Shown here piece by piece: positions 8,315 through 16,252 of a stretch of 64,000 nucleotides of DNA (the stretch's first letter is position 1; every line of letters starts with the position of its first letter). The position numbers and the translations under genes are program-made. The notes under the pieces were generated by a model. The model was not told the origin of the DNA, ran no database searches, and saw only the letters and a program-made list of their open reading frames with translations. Source of the DNA: Allgaiera indica (lineage in GTDB: Bacteria > Pseudomonadota > Alphaproteobacteria > Rhodobacterales > Rhodobacteraceae); the NCBI RefSeq assembly GCF_900106675.1, contig NZ_FNOB01000020.1, positions 1 through 64,000 on the forward strand, in the 5' to 3' direction.

Positions 8315-8845
8315 ATGGCAAAGCTTGTTTTCGGAATGAACGTGTCACTGGACGGATATGTCGATCATATGGCCTTCACTCCGGAGCCCGCGCTTTTTCT
8401 TCATTTCACCGACCATGTGCGCAGCCTGGCCGGAAGTCTCTACGGGCGCCGCATGTATGATGTGATGCGCTATTGGGACGACGATCATCCGGACTGGGGC
8501 GCAGCGGAACGCGATTTCGCCGCGGCCTGGCGCGGCCAGCCCAAATGGGTGGTGTCGCGCACGATGGCGTCGTCCGGCCCCAATGCCACGCGCGTCGGAG
8601 AGGACCTCGCGGCGGCCGTGAAAGCTCTGAAGGCCGAGCGTGTCGGAGAGATCGATGTCGCCGGCCCGGGCTTGGCGCAGACTTTGACTGATCTCGGGCT
8701 TATCGACGAATATCGGCTCTACCTTCATCCCGTCGCGCTCGGGCGCGGCAAGCCGTTCTTCGCCGGCCCGCGCCCGCCGCTGCGCCTCGCGGCCACCGCG
8801 CGGTTCGGCGAGGACGTGATCCGGCTGACCTACGTTCCGGCCTGA
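8315..8845 (+). CDS. DHFR/RibD-C family reductase
   Basis: This 176-residue protein matches the dihydrofolate reductase-like family (RibD C-terminal domain): N-terminal FGMNVSLDGYVD, then GRRMYDVMRYW, WVVSRT, the nucleotide-binding stretch IDVAGPGLAQTLTDLGLIDE and YLHPVALGRGKPFF. AAAGGAGC lies 10 bases before the ATG. These proteins are NADPH-dependent reductases of mostly unknown substrate, often in mobile DNA. 8846-9080 downstream shows no gene. Confidence 0.8.
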   Translation: MAKLVFGMNVSLDGYVDHMAFTPEPALFLHFTDHVRSLAGSLYGRRMYDVMRYWDDDHPDWGAAERDFAAAWRGQPKWVVSRTMASSGPNATRVGEDLAAAVKALKAERVGEIDVAGPGLAQTLTDLGLIDEYRLYLHPVALGRGKPFFAGPRPPLRLAATARFGEDVIRLTYVPA

Positions 8846-9080
8846 TCCGTTGGCGCCCTTCGTCCGGCCGGGATGGACGAGGTCCTGATGTGTCAGCGTC
8901 CAGACCTCTCGCTGCGCCGGCAAAGCGGTCGATCCGGTTCCAGGGTGCCCGGCCCAGATGATGAGTGCCCGACCTGAGGGCGCATAAGCGAACGGCGGCT
9001 TTGGGGATCAGCGCTCGGTAAGCCGAACGGCCGGGGTGAGGGCGCCTTGCCGCCATCGTGCCCGAAGCTAGAACATCTGA

Positions 9081-11606
9081 TTATGGCCCCTGCGGCTCGA
9101 AGCCCGGGCCTGGGTTTTCAGAGGGATCCGGGTCGGGGTCCGGAGGTCGATCCCGATCCGGCACGGGGTTCTCGGCCCAGGACGGGCGGCTGGGGATTAG
9201 ACGTCCAGCGGCGTCAACAGTCGCGATCACACAGGTTCCCGGCCGATCGGACGCCCTCATCAATTCCTGCCAGCCAGATTGGATCTCTGGCACCACTGTG
9301 TTGGGCGTCGCACTGATCAGGTAGCATCTCTTCAGTTGCCCGTCCCTGATCATGGCGGCGAACCGGACAACTTGGTCGGCACGGCCCAGAAGCGCAGCAC
9401 GATGGATCGACAGCTTCGGGCCAACGTGCCTTCCTAATGCCTTATGGGCTTGGCGCGCCACATCCTCACTGTCAGCGAAGATGCGCACGACATCCGGATT
9501 GGGCTTGGCCCATCCAGAAGTCGCAGGCGTCTGCGAAGGCACCGGGCGCCGACGCAAGTCCAGCGCCGTGACGAGGGCATCAACCACCTGACGCAGGCGG
9601 GGCGGATCATCGGACCTGACCACCCGCACCCGGTCCAAGCCGACCACCAACTCACCGACGCCCGCGATTTCGAGCGACAGACGCTGCCGGTTATCCGTTG
9701 GCTGCAGCGGCCTGATCGACAGACTGTCTCGCGGCAGTTCCGTCGTGACCGCACGCCGCACTTTCGCCAGCAGCCAGGCCCGGCTCCCGGGGAGCGGCCC
9801 AGTCACGCCGTTCCATGCATCCAACTCAGCGCCGCTCGAAGATCTCGCCCGATCGCCGCCAGGACCACCGACTGTTGCTCCGTCGCTGCCTCCAGAGCCG
9901 ACAGCCGGCGGTCGATCGGCTCCACTTGAACGAGCGTCTCCGTGAGTCTGCTGAGTTCCTTGCCAGCTTCCAGCAGTGTTTCCGACACCGCCGAAAGTTG
10001 CTGGATCAGCTCTTCCACCCGGTCGCCCGCGCCGCTGGTGCTCTGCGCGGCCCCGGAAGCCAGGGCCGTCAGAGGGCCAACCAGCGCCGTAAGCTTTTTC
10101 ACCTCCACGAGCAGGTCCGCCATCTGAGCCTCGCTCCACTGCGACGCGGCGGCTTCTTTCGGCGAGTTGGTCATGGCATGTCTCCAGTCTTGTCGTCAGA
10201 TCCTGCAGGGAGCGGATCAGTGTGTCAGGAATGGCCCGGCGGATCTTATGCAGACCGAACAGGGCGGTGTAGTGTCGCGCGATCCAGTCGAAGATCGCGC
10301 TCAGTGTGGCGGTGGCGCGTTTTAGGGTGTCGGGGGCACTGAAACTCCCCAAAGCGGCGCCAGAGAGGTCAGCACGGCCTCCACGGCTGCGAGCCGCTGC
10401 GCGAGGTCCGAGATCTCCGTCACTTGCGCCTCGAGCGTGGCCCGCGACATGTCCGTCACCGCGTCGAGCAGCGCGGCTTCCATGGGGGTCAAGTTTTGCG
10501 ATTTCATGGGCATTTCCTTTTCTGGAGTTCGTCTGGGGTAAAGCGTAATGACAGCCGGGTATCCGGATCATCGGCGCGATTTCGCCGTCCAGCCAGGCCA
10601 CGGGATTGAACACGACTTCGGGCCAAGCGCCCTGACTGTGCAGGTCGCGGTTGAGAGCGGCGAAGCGCGACCAGGCGGCGGACCATCGTGCGGGCGCGGT
10701 TCTTTGCGCCGCGCGGCGTGCCGAAAGCGCTTCCTCCGTCGCGCCGGCTAGGTCAGAGGTGGCAAAACTGCGCTGGCAAATCAGGCCGCGAAGCCGAACC
10801 TTCTGATCTGGTGTCGCGTTGTGGTCCGGACCTATCGTCAAAGTTGCCGCGCCTTCTCCCAACACCCGCCAGCCGTCCGCTTGAAGGCTGCTGTCGAGGT
10901 AAGAGACCACGTCCGCACGAGAGCAAAAGTCACGTGCAAGTGCCCTGATCCGGAGAGTCTCGACCAGTCGCTCGACTCGGTCTTCGAGCACCGCTTCGCC
11001 TGCCCGCTCCATCGCAGCCGCGCGCTTGCGCCGCCAGTTTGGCCCCGACGCAATTTGCCGGCGGACGGGATCCTCGGGGTCCGCAAAGCCGAAGCGAAGG
11101 TTGACCAGATCGCGGAAGGCGATCCATAGGGACCGTGCGCCCTCACGCGGCGGATCGGGATTGTAGGCTCGCCAGGAACCATCGGCGCGTTTAACCACCT
11201 GCGGGACAGCGAAGTTGAGCTCCAGACGTCCCGTATGCGTATGTGTGGACACGATGAGATGTGGGCGCGCCCGATCCGGGATACCTGGGAACAGTGTTTG
11301 TTTCAGAAGATCGAGGATCGCCGCAACTTGCCGGCGGCGCTCGGGATCACCGGCATTGAACGCTGCCGCGTCGATGTCGGTCATCGCAAACGACAGCACC
11401 CCCGATCTATACTTGTTTTGCCAACGCAGAGATCTCATGGTCAGGTCGAAAACGCGCGGGTCGCCCGCGAGCAACTCCGGCACCGGATCACGGCCCGGCC
11501 GCATGCAAGCAGCACCTCCTCTTCCGGGCTGTGGCGAGAGCAGGTAATCCATCACGCCCACGCTCTCACCCTCGTCCCGGTGATATTCCGAAAACCCGAA
11601 AATCAT
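9081..11606 (-). CDS. Relaxase/mobilisation protein
   Basis: This 841-residue protein is the probable nicking enzyme of a mobilisation module. The N-terminal ~330 residues carry a relaxase-type metal-binding motif (HLIVSTHTHTGRLELNF, about 116-132). The C-terminal ~200 residues (from VTTELPRDSLSIRPLQ) form a second folded domain, and the tail is Pro/Asp-rich. The start overlaps the mobC-like stop by four bases. Two further ORFs are nested in another frame of this gene, at about residues 366-428 and 477-601. The encoded relaxase sequence there becomes Gly/Arg-rich and unfolded-looking, which supports the nested genes being real. It is the longest protein of the window. Confidence 0.75.
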   Translation of the reverse strand: MIFGFSEYHRDEGESVGVMDYLLSPQPGRGGAACMRPGRDPVPELLAGDPRVFDLTMRSLRWQNKYRSGVLSFAMTDIDAAAFNAGDPERRRQVAAILDLLKQTLFPGIPDRARPHLIVSTHTHTGRLELNFAVPQVVKRADGSWRAYNPDPPREGARSLWIAFRDLVNLRFGFADPEDPVRRQIASGPNWRRKRAAAMERAGEAVLEDRVERLVETLRIRALARDFCSRADVVSYLDSSLQADGWRVLGEGAATLTIGPDHNATPDQKVRLRGLICQRSFATSDLAGATEEALSARRAAQRTAPARWSAAWSRFAALNRDLHSQGAWPEVVFNPVAWLDGEIAPMIRIPGCHYALPQTNSRKGNAHEIAKLDPHGSRAARRGDGHVAGHARGASDGDLGPRAAARSRGGRADLSGAALGSFSAPDTLKRATATLSAIFDWIARHYTALFGLHKIRRAIPDTLIRSLQDLTTRLETCHDQLAERSRRVAVERGSDGGPARGGEKAYGAGWPSDGPGFRGRAEHQRRGRPGGRADPATFGGVGNTAGSWQGTQQTHGDARSSGADRPPAVGSGGSDGATVGGPGGDRARSSSGAELDAWNGVTGPLPGSRAWLLAKVRRAVTTELPRDSLSIRPLQPTDNRQRLSLEIAGVGELVVGLDRVRVVRSDDPPRLRQVVDALVTALDLRRRPVPSQTPATSGWAKPNPDVVRIFADSEDVARQAHKALGRHVGPKLSIHRAALLGRADQVVRFAAMIRDGQLKRCYLISATPNTVVPEIQSGWQELMRASDRPGTCVIATVDAAGRLIPSRPSWAENPVPDRDRPPDPDPDPSENPGPGFEPQGP
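9803..10174 (-). CDS. Nested mobilisation accessory protein, coiled coil (MbeB/MbeD-like position)
   Basis: This 123-residue ORF lies inside the relaxase gene in a different frame. It has a clear ribosome-binding site (GGAG seven bases before the ATG) and strong heptad-like helices: ADLLVEVKKLTALVGPLTAL, VEELIQQLSAVSETLLEAGK, then ELSRLTETLVQVEPIDRRLS. Codon-level plausibility is better here than in the overlapping relaxase frame. The arrangement mirrors ColE1-type mob operons, where accessory genes sit within mobA; the functional equivalence is inferred. Confidence 0.6.
   Translation of the reverse strand: MTNSPKEAAASQWSEAQMADLLVEVKKLTALVGPLTALASGAAQSTSGAGDRVEELIQQLSAVSETLLEAGKELSRLTETLVQVEPIDRRLSALEAATEQQSVVLAAIGRDLRAALSWMHGTA
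10322..10507 (-). CDS. Nested small coiled-coil protein within relaxase gene
   Basis: This 61-residue ORF (MKSQNLTPMEAALLDAVTDM, then a heptad-rich helix around DLAQRLAAVEAVLTSLAPLW) is read in another frame of the relaxase gene. AAGGAAATGCCC precedes the ATG at 10507; an in-frame ATG at 10513 is an alternative. The overlapping relaxase translation is low-complexity here. It resembles the short MbeC/MbeD-like coiled-coil partners of mobilisation relaxases in size and place only. Confidence 0.5.
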   Translation of the reverse strand: MKSQNLTPMEAALLDAVTDMSRATLEAQVTEISDLAQRLAAVEAVLTSLAPLWGVSVPPTP

Positions 11607-11974
11607 GACGCGAGCCCGTCTGCTGGTTCGTCTTGGCTTCTCTTGGGGAACGCAACCACCGCCAATGCCCGCTCAACGCTCAGAAGAGCGGTCGAGATCT
11701 CGAGTCGCTCGTGGGGCGAAGCGGCTCGGATGGCCGTCGATATCTCTTCAAGTGAGCGTGCGGCATCGGTCAATGCGGCAGCTGTATCCTGTCGCCGTGC
11801 CGTGTCCCGAAGCGTGGCGTCCGATCGACCAAGCGCCCGCGCGACAATGTAGCGGGAGATATTCATTTTCCGCTCTTCGGCGCGCGCTCGGAGTGCGCGC
11901 GCCTCGGTTCCGGTCATCGAGAGCGTCAGCTTCGAATCGCGTTTTTCTGCTGAAGTTTTTCTTTTCTTTGTCAT
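11603..11974 (-). CDS. MobC-like ribbon-helix-helix accessory protein
   Basis: This 123-residue protein starts with a Lys-rich segment (MTKKRKTSAEKRDSKLTLSM), followed by a ribbon-helix-helix pattern (KLTLSMTGTEARALRARAEE then RKMNISRYIVARALG) and a helical C-terminus. Such proteins bind oriT and help load the relaxase. It is the first gene of the mob operon and overlaps the relaxase start by four bases. A dyad directly at its 5' end is the candidate oriT remnant. Confidence 0.72.
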   Translation of the reverse strand: MTKKRKTSAEKRDSKLTLSMTGTEARALRARAEERKMNISRYIVARALGRSDATLRDTARRQDTAAALTDAARSLEEISTAIRAASPHERLEISTALLSVERALAVVAFPKRSQDEPADGLAS

Positions 11975-12002
11975 CGGTTAGGCCTGTATTCTCTTAAACC
12001 GA
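11974..12002. other. Dyad at mobC start, possible oriT/operator
   Basis: TCGGTT (11974-11979) and AACCGA (11997-12002) are perfect 6-bp inverted arms 17 bases apart, immediately upstream of the mobC-like start codon. Transfer origins usually sit here. Only a short stretch of the upstream region survives before the hydrolase fragment, so a full oriT may have been lost. Confidence 0.3.
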
Positions 12003-12089
12003 GGAGCCTTGTTCTCCATGATTTTCAGAGTAAGCGGGACCCGTGAAAATCCAAAATCGGATCATCGAACTGATGCGGTGGATGCCCCC

Positions 12090-12549
12090 ACCCGCGCGAG
12101 CTATGTCACCGAGGCCGATGCTCTCGACCACGTCGCGGGATTCTGCCTGATCAACGACGTCTCGGAGCGCGCCTACCAGATCGAGCGGGGCGGCACCTGG
12201 GACACGGGCAAGGGCCGCGACACCTTCGGCCCCATCGGCCCCTGGCTAGTCACCCGCGACGAGGTCGGCGATCCGCAGGACCTGGGCATGTGGCTCGACG
12301 TCAATGGCAAGCGCATGCAGACGGGAACGACCGTGACGATGATCTTCTCGGTCGCGACGATCGTCTACTACCTGTTCGAATTCATGACCCTGATGCCGGG
12401 CGTCGTCATCACCACGGGCACACCGCCGGGCCTGGGTATGGGGATGAAACCCGCCCCCGTCTACCTGAAGCACGGCGACACCGTCGAGCTGGATATCGAG
12501 AAGCTCGGGACCCAGCGCCAGCAGGTCGTCGCCCATGAGGAGATATCGA
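12090..12549 (+). pseudogene. Fumarylacetoacetate hydrolase-family protein, internal/C-terminal fragment
   Basis: From about 12090 the translation follows the FAH-family core: SYVTEADALDHVAGFCLIND, then VSERAYQIERGGTWDTGKG, FGPIGPWLVTRDEV, and TTGTPPGLGMGMKP. These enzymes hydrolyse acylpyruvates or 2-keto-3-deoxy acids. The N-terminal ~100 residues are missing: the open frame upstream (from 12009) is unrelated. The C-terminus is cut by the IS6 left end at 12550. Expected substitutions in conserved positions (for example ITTGTPPG for the usual ISTGTPPG) also hint at decay. Confidence 0.8.
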
Positions 12550-13356
12550 GGCTTTGTCAAGTTGCGTGCAAGGGCTTGGACGGAGCGCTTGCGCTTGAGA
12601 TCAGGCCGTGATCTCCGCCGCGAAATCGGACCACAAGCTGAAGGCATCAGCCCGGGCGTGGCGGTAGGAGACAGCGGTGAGACGGTGGCGTTTCGGGCGG
12701 AAGAGGGCGGCGGTCTGATCGTGGACGGACAGGAAGCGCTGCGCCTGGCCGGGAGATTTGAACCGGCCCATGATCTTCTCTCGCCGTCGGGTGTGTCGGT
12801 GCGATGCCTCGGCCCGATTGTTTAACCCCTTGTGGGCACGGTGATCGGCGCTCGGGCAAAGCGCGCGTCGGGCTACGCCGTAGCTTGGCAGCTTGTCGGT
12901 GACCAACACGCGGGGCGATCCCCTGCGACGCATCGGCTTGCGCAGGAACCGTTTGGCCGCTTTGGCATTCCGGCGGCTCTGCACGAGGATCTCCACTGTA
13001 TCGCCCCTGGCGTCGACTGCGCGCCAGAGCCAATGCTTGCGGCCGCGGATCGAGATCACGACCTCACCGAGATGCCATTTGTCCGCCGCGGCAGGCCGAT
13101 CCCGTCGGATTGAGGAAGCAAACTGCGGTCCGAAACGGGCAACCCAGGCTCGGATTGGCGATGAAGGAGACCTGCACGCCCCGCTCAGCCAACAGGTCCT
13201 CGACATCGCGCAAGCTGAGGGCAAACCTGTGATACGCCCAGACTGCATAAGCGATGATTGACCGCGGGAAGCGGTACCCTTTGAGCGGCGGAGCTTCGAT
13301 GTTGATCATCCAGACCCGCTAGGCGCCAGACCAAGCCTCGTCAACCTGACAGAGCC
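12550..13356 (-). mobile_element. IS6-family insertion sequence, defective
   Basis: The element is bounded by GGCTTTGTCA (12550-12559) and TGACAGAGCC (13347-13356), inverted repeats with one mismatch; 807 bp in all, a normal IS6 size. It carries one minus-strand transposase gene that is frameshifted. The 8 bases on each side (GATATCGA and GCATGGAC) do not match, so no target duplication remains, as expected after IS6 cointegrate formation or recombination. It interrupts the hydrolase fragment. Confidence 0.85.
12601..13309 (-). pseudogene. IS6-family transposase, frameshifted
   Basis: The N-terminal part (MINIEAPPLKGYRFPRSIIA, then RDVEDLLAERGVQVSF) reads in one frame from 13309. The rest (WVARFGPQFASSIRR, DKWHLGEVVISIRGRKHWLW, RAVDARGDTVEILV, ending RADAFSLWSDFAAEITA) reads in another, so an indel lies near 13150. 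DDE-domain segments are recognisable, but the gene cannot make an intact protein without frameshifting. The 693-836 remnant carries the same 5' end. Confidence 0.85.
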
Positions 13357-13640
13357 GCATGGACAGCGAGCAGGAACGAGATGACTCGGGCCCGCTATTC
13401 CTCCGGCTTGGCGCTGCGATTGCCGCTCGCAACACCCGTGCTGCGATTTTCGACGCGCTGCGGTTGGTCAAGGATCTTTGCTTTTCCGAGGCGGCAGATC
13501 AATTTGCGGCCTCGGTCTCTTGTTTGTCCAAAACTGCCGCATTCGACACATGACGGCCCCCAAACTGCAACTAAACAAGGGGCAGGCATCCGTTTGCGGA
13601 CACCGCTGCCCCATTGAAACCGCCCGCCGTGGATACGATC

Positions 13641-14876
13641 ATGATCAGAGACGCTGACATCCTCTCGCTCCTTCTTGCCCGCCGCCCGGATCACTCGCTG
13701 GAACGCGCCTTCTACACCGATCCGGCGGTGTTCGACGCCGACATGCGCACGCTTTACTACCGCGACTGGCTGATGGCGGCCGCATCGGCGGAACTGCCCA
13801 AGACCGGCGCCTTCGTCAAGCTGGAGATCGGGGCCTATTCCGTGCTGATCGTGCGCGGCGCCGACGGAATGGCCCGCGCCTTCCACAACTCCTGCCGCCA
13901 CCGGGGCAGTCGGCTTTGTTCCGCTGACAAGGGCTCGAACCCGAAACTGGTCTGCCCCTACCATCAGTGGACCTATGAATTGGACGGCAGGCTTTTGTAT
14001 GCCCGCGACATGGGGCCGGATTTCGACGCGTCCAAACATGGCCTGCGCCCGGTGCATTGCCGCGAGGAATCGGGTCTGATCTTCGTCAGTCTGGCCGAGG
14101 TCGCGCCGGATTTCACCAAGATGGCCGCGCAGCTGAAAGCCTATGTCGGGCCGCACGGCCTGGCGAAAACCAAGGTCGCGTTTCAAAGCACCATCACCGA
14201 AAACGCCAACTGGAAACTGGTGCTGGAAAACAACCGCGAATGTTATCATTGCTCGGGTTCGCATCCGTCGCTGTGCCGCACGTTCAACGATGATCCGAAT
14301 CTGGTTGGCGCGGACGACAGCATGTCCTCGCCCGTGGGCGCGGCCCATGTCAAACGCTGCGAAGAGGCCGGTCTGCCCGCGAAATACGTCGTCGATGCCA
14401 AGGAGCAATGGCGCTTCGTCCGCATTCCTTTCTTGGGCAACGCGGTCAGCTACACGATGGATGGCAAGGCCGCGGTCTCGCGGCGCGTGGGCTCTGTCCC
14501 GTTTGACAATGCCGGGACATGTCTGTTCTTTCACTATCCCAACACCTGGAACCATTTCCTGTCCGATCAGGGCCTTATCTTCAAGGTCATGCCGGTCAGC
14601 CCGACCCAAACCCAGGTCACCACGACATGGCTGGTTCACGCGGATGCGGTCGAGGGTGTGGACTATGACCTTGATCGCCTGACAGAGGTTTGGCTGCACA
14701 CCAACGACGAAGATCGCCGCATCGTCGAGGAAAACCAGAAGGGCATCAACTCGCCCGCCTATACCCCCGGGCCCTATTCGCAGAATCAGGAAAGCGGCGT
14801 GATCCAGTTCATCGACTGGTACGTCACCGCCATGCTCGACCGTCTGTCCGGTCGCGCCAGCATCGCCGCGAGCTAA
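13641..14876 (+). CDS. Rieske non-haem iron oxygenase, GbcA-like
   Basis: This 411-residue alpha subunit has a Rieske cluster site (CRHRG, then CPYHQW 18 residues on), a GbcA-type start (HSLERAFYTDP) and the mononuclear iron region NNRECYHCSGSHPSL. GbcA removes a methyl group from glycine betaine to give dimethylglycine; carnitine- or stachydrine-type substrates are alternatives. I prefer the ATG at 13641 over an upstream TTG at 13614. The reductase gene follows after 3 bases, so the two form one unit. The lineage of substrates cannot be settled from sequence alone. Confidence 0.8.
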   Translation: MIRDADILSLLLARRPDHSLERAFYTDPAVFDADMRTLYYRDWLMAAASAELPKTGAFVKLEIGAYSVLIVRGADGMARAFHNSCRHRGSRLCSADKGSNPKLVCPYHQWTYELDGRLLYARDMGPDFDASKHGLRPVHCREESGLIFVSLAEVAPDFTKMAAQLKAYVGPHGLAKTKVAFQSTITENANWKLVLENNRECYHCSGSHPSLCRTFNDDPNLVGADDSMSSPVGAAHVKRCEEAGLPAKYVVDAKEQWRFVRIPFLGNAVSYTMDGKAAVSRRVGSVPFDNAGTCLFFHYPNTWNHFLSDQGLIFKVMPVSPTQTQVTTTWLVHADAVEGVDYDLDRLTEVWLHTNDEDRRIVEENQKGINSPAYTPGPYSQNQESGVIQFIDWYVTAMLDRLSGRASIAAS

Positions 14877-14879
14877 GCC

Positions 14880-15953
14880 ATGATCCCCATGCCCCGGGCA
14901 GATTCGCCCATCTGGACCGACGACGAACAGCTGGAATGCGTCATGACCATTCCAGAGGCCCCGAATGTGACAACCTTCGCGTTTCGCCCGCCGTCAGGTG
15001 CAACCTTTGTCTTTCGCCCCGGCCAGTTCGTGACGCTTGACCTGCCAGTGCCCGGCGGCAATGTGCAGCGCACCTTCACCATCTCGTCCTCGCCGTTGAC
15101 CTCGGCCTATATCACCATCACCGCCAAAGTTCAGCCCGGCAGTATCGGCACGCGCTGGATGCATGATCATTTGCGGCCGGGGATGCGGATCAAGGCCTAT
15201 GGACCGTCAGGCCTGTTCCACCTGCCGCACCAGCCCGATGGCAAATTCCTGCTGATCTCGGCGGGTTCCGGTGTCACGCCGATGATGTCGATGGCCACCA
15301 CGCTGTTTGAACGCGGTGAAGATCCCGACATCTGCTTCATCCAATGCGCCCGCCGCCCGGTGGAGCTGATCTTTCGCAAGCGGCTGGAGTACATGGCAAG
15401 CCGGATCACCGGGTTGCAGTTGCACTTTGTCGTCAAGAACAGCCAGCCTTATGAGGTCTGGACCGGCTATCGCGGACAGTTCAATCAGCTGATGCTGGGC
15501 CTGATGTGCGGCGATTATCTGGAGCGCGACGTCTACTGCTGCGGCCCCGAGGGCTTCATGGCCAGCGTGCGCGAGATTCTGCGCTCGCTTGGCTATGACA
15601 TGGAGCGCTACCGCCAGGAAACCTTCGCAGCTCCGGTGCAGGACGTCTCGGAGTTCGAGGAATTCGATGACGTTGTGCCAAGCGACATCGCTCTGGCAGA
15701 GATCGTCTTTGCCCATTCCGGCGTCAGCGTCCAGTGCAGCGAAACCGACACTGTTTTGCAGGTTGCCAAGGGCTCGGCACTGACCATCCCGTCCGGATGC
15801 ACCTTCGGTGTCTGCGGAACGTGCAAGGTTCGCAAAATCTCTGGCGCGGTGCATATGGTGCACAACGGCGGCATCAGCGAGGACGATATCGAGGCCGGGT
15901 ATATCCTCGCCTGCTGTTCCACCCCGATCGGGACGGTTGAGATTGATGTGTGA
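14880..15953 (+). CDS. Ferredoxin-NAD(P)H reductase partner, GbcB-like
   Basis: This 357-residue hybrid reductase has an FAD-binding part (FRPGQFVTLDLPVPG, RTFTISSSPL), a nicotinamide-binding part (LLISAGSGVTPMMSMA, then YCCGPEGFM) and a C-terminal plant-type [2Fe-2S] ferredoxin domain (CTFGVCGTCKVRKISG with a later Cys in LACC). It would pass electrons from NAD(P)H to the Rieske oxygenase encoded just upstream. Length and domain order match GbcB. Both genes lie between IS debris, consistent with transfer as a cassette. Confidence 0.82.
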   Translation: MIPMPRADSPIWTDDEQLECVMTIPEAPNVTTFAFRPPSGATFVFRPGQFVTLDLPVPGGNVQRTFTISSSPLTSAYITITAKVQPGSIGTRWMHDHLRPGMRIKAYGPSGLFHLPHQPDGKFLLISAGSGVTPMMSMATTLFERGEDPDICFIQCARRPVELIFRKRLEYMASRITGLQLHFVVKNSQPYEVWTGYRGQFNQLMLGLMCGDYLERDVYCCGPEGFMASVREILRSLGYDMERYRQETFAAPVQDVSEFEEFDDVVPSDIALAEIVFAHSGVSVQCSETDTVLQVAKGSALTIPSGCTFGVCGTCKVRKISGAVHMVHNGGISEDDIEAGYILACCSTPIGTVEIDV

Positions 15954-16252
15954 CCCGGATCGCGATCTGACAGTTCTGCACCGCAACACTGTCGTGCATG
16001 CTTCACCGATGAACATATTGACCCGCTGCGAGATTTGCGGTGGAACCAATGCCTTCGCGGGGGTTTGGTCACCTGAAAGACATGGCATGGCGGCAACCTG
16101 TGCATGTTCTCAAGATCGTGACTGGACCCGGGCTGACATCGCGGGCCGCATGAAGGTTCGATGTCCGGAATCGCGGGACCAGAAAGGATTTCCGTTGCAG
16201 CAAGGGGCAAGGGCGCCACGCTGCACGAGAAGCAAGAGATTACGAGGGTAAA

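Noticed and set aside
12009-12611. A complete 200-residue fumarylacetoacetate hydrolase-like gene
   Set aside because: Homology covers only about 12090-12549. The ends of the open frame are unrelated sequence and IS6 DNA.
13359-13553. A 64-residue gene between the IS6 element and the Rieske oxygenase gene
   Set aside because: No recognisable domain or good ribosome-binding site; the frame is not better than the alternatives on either strand.
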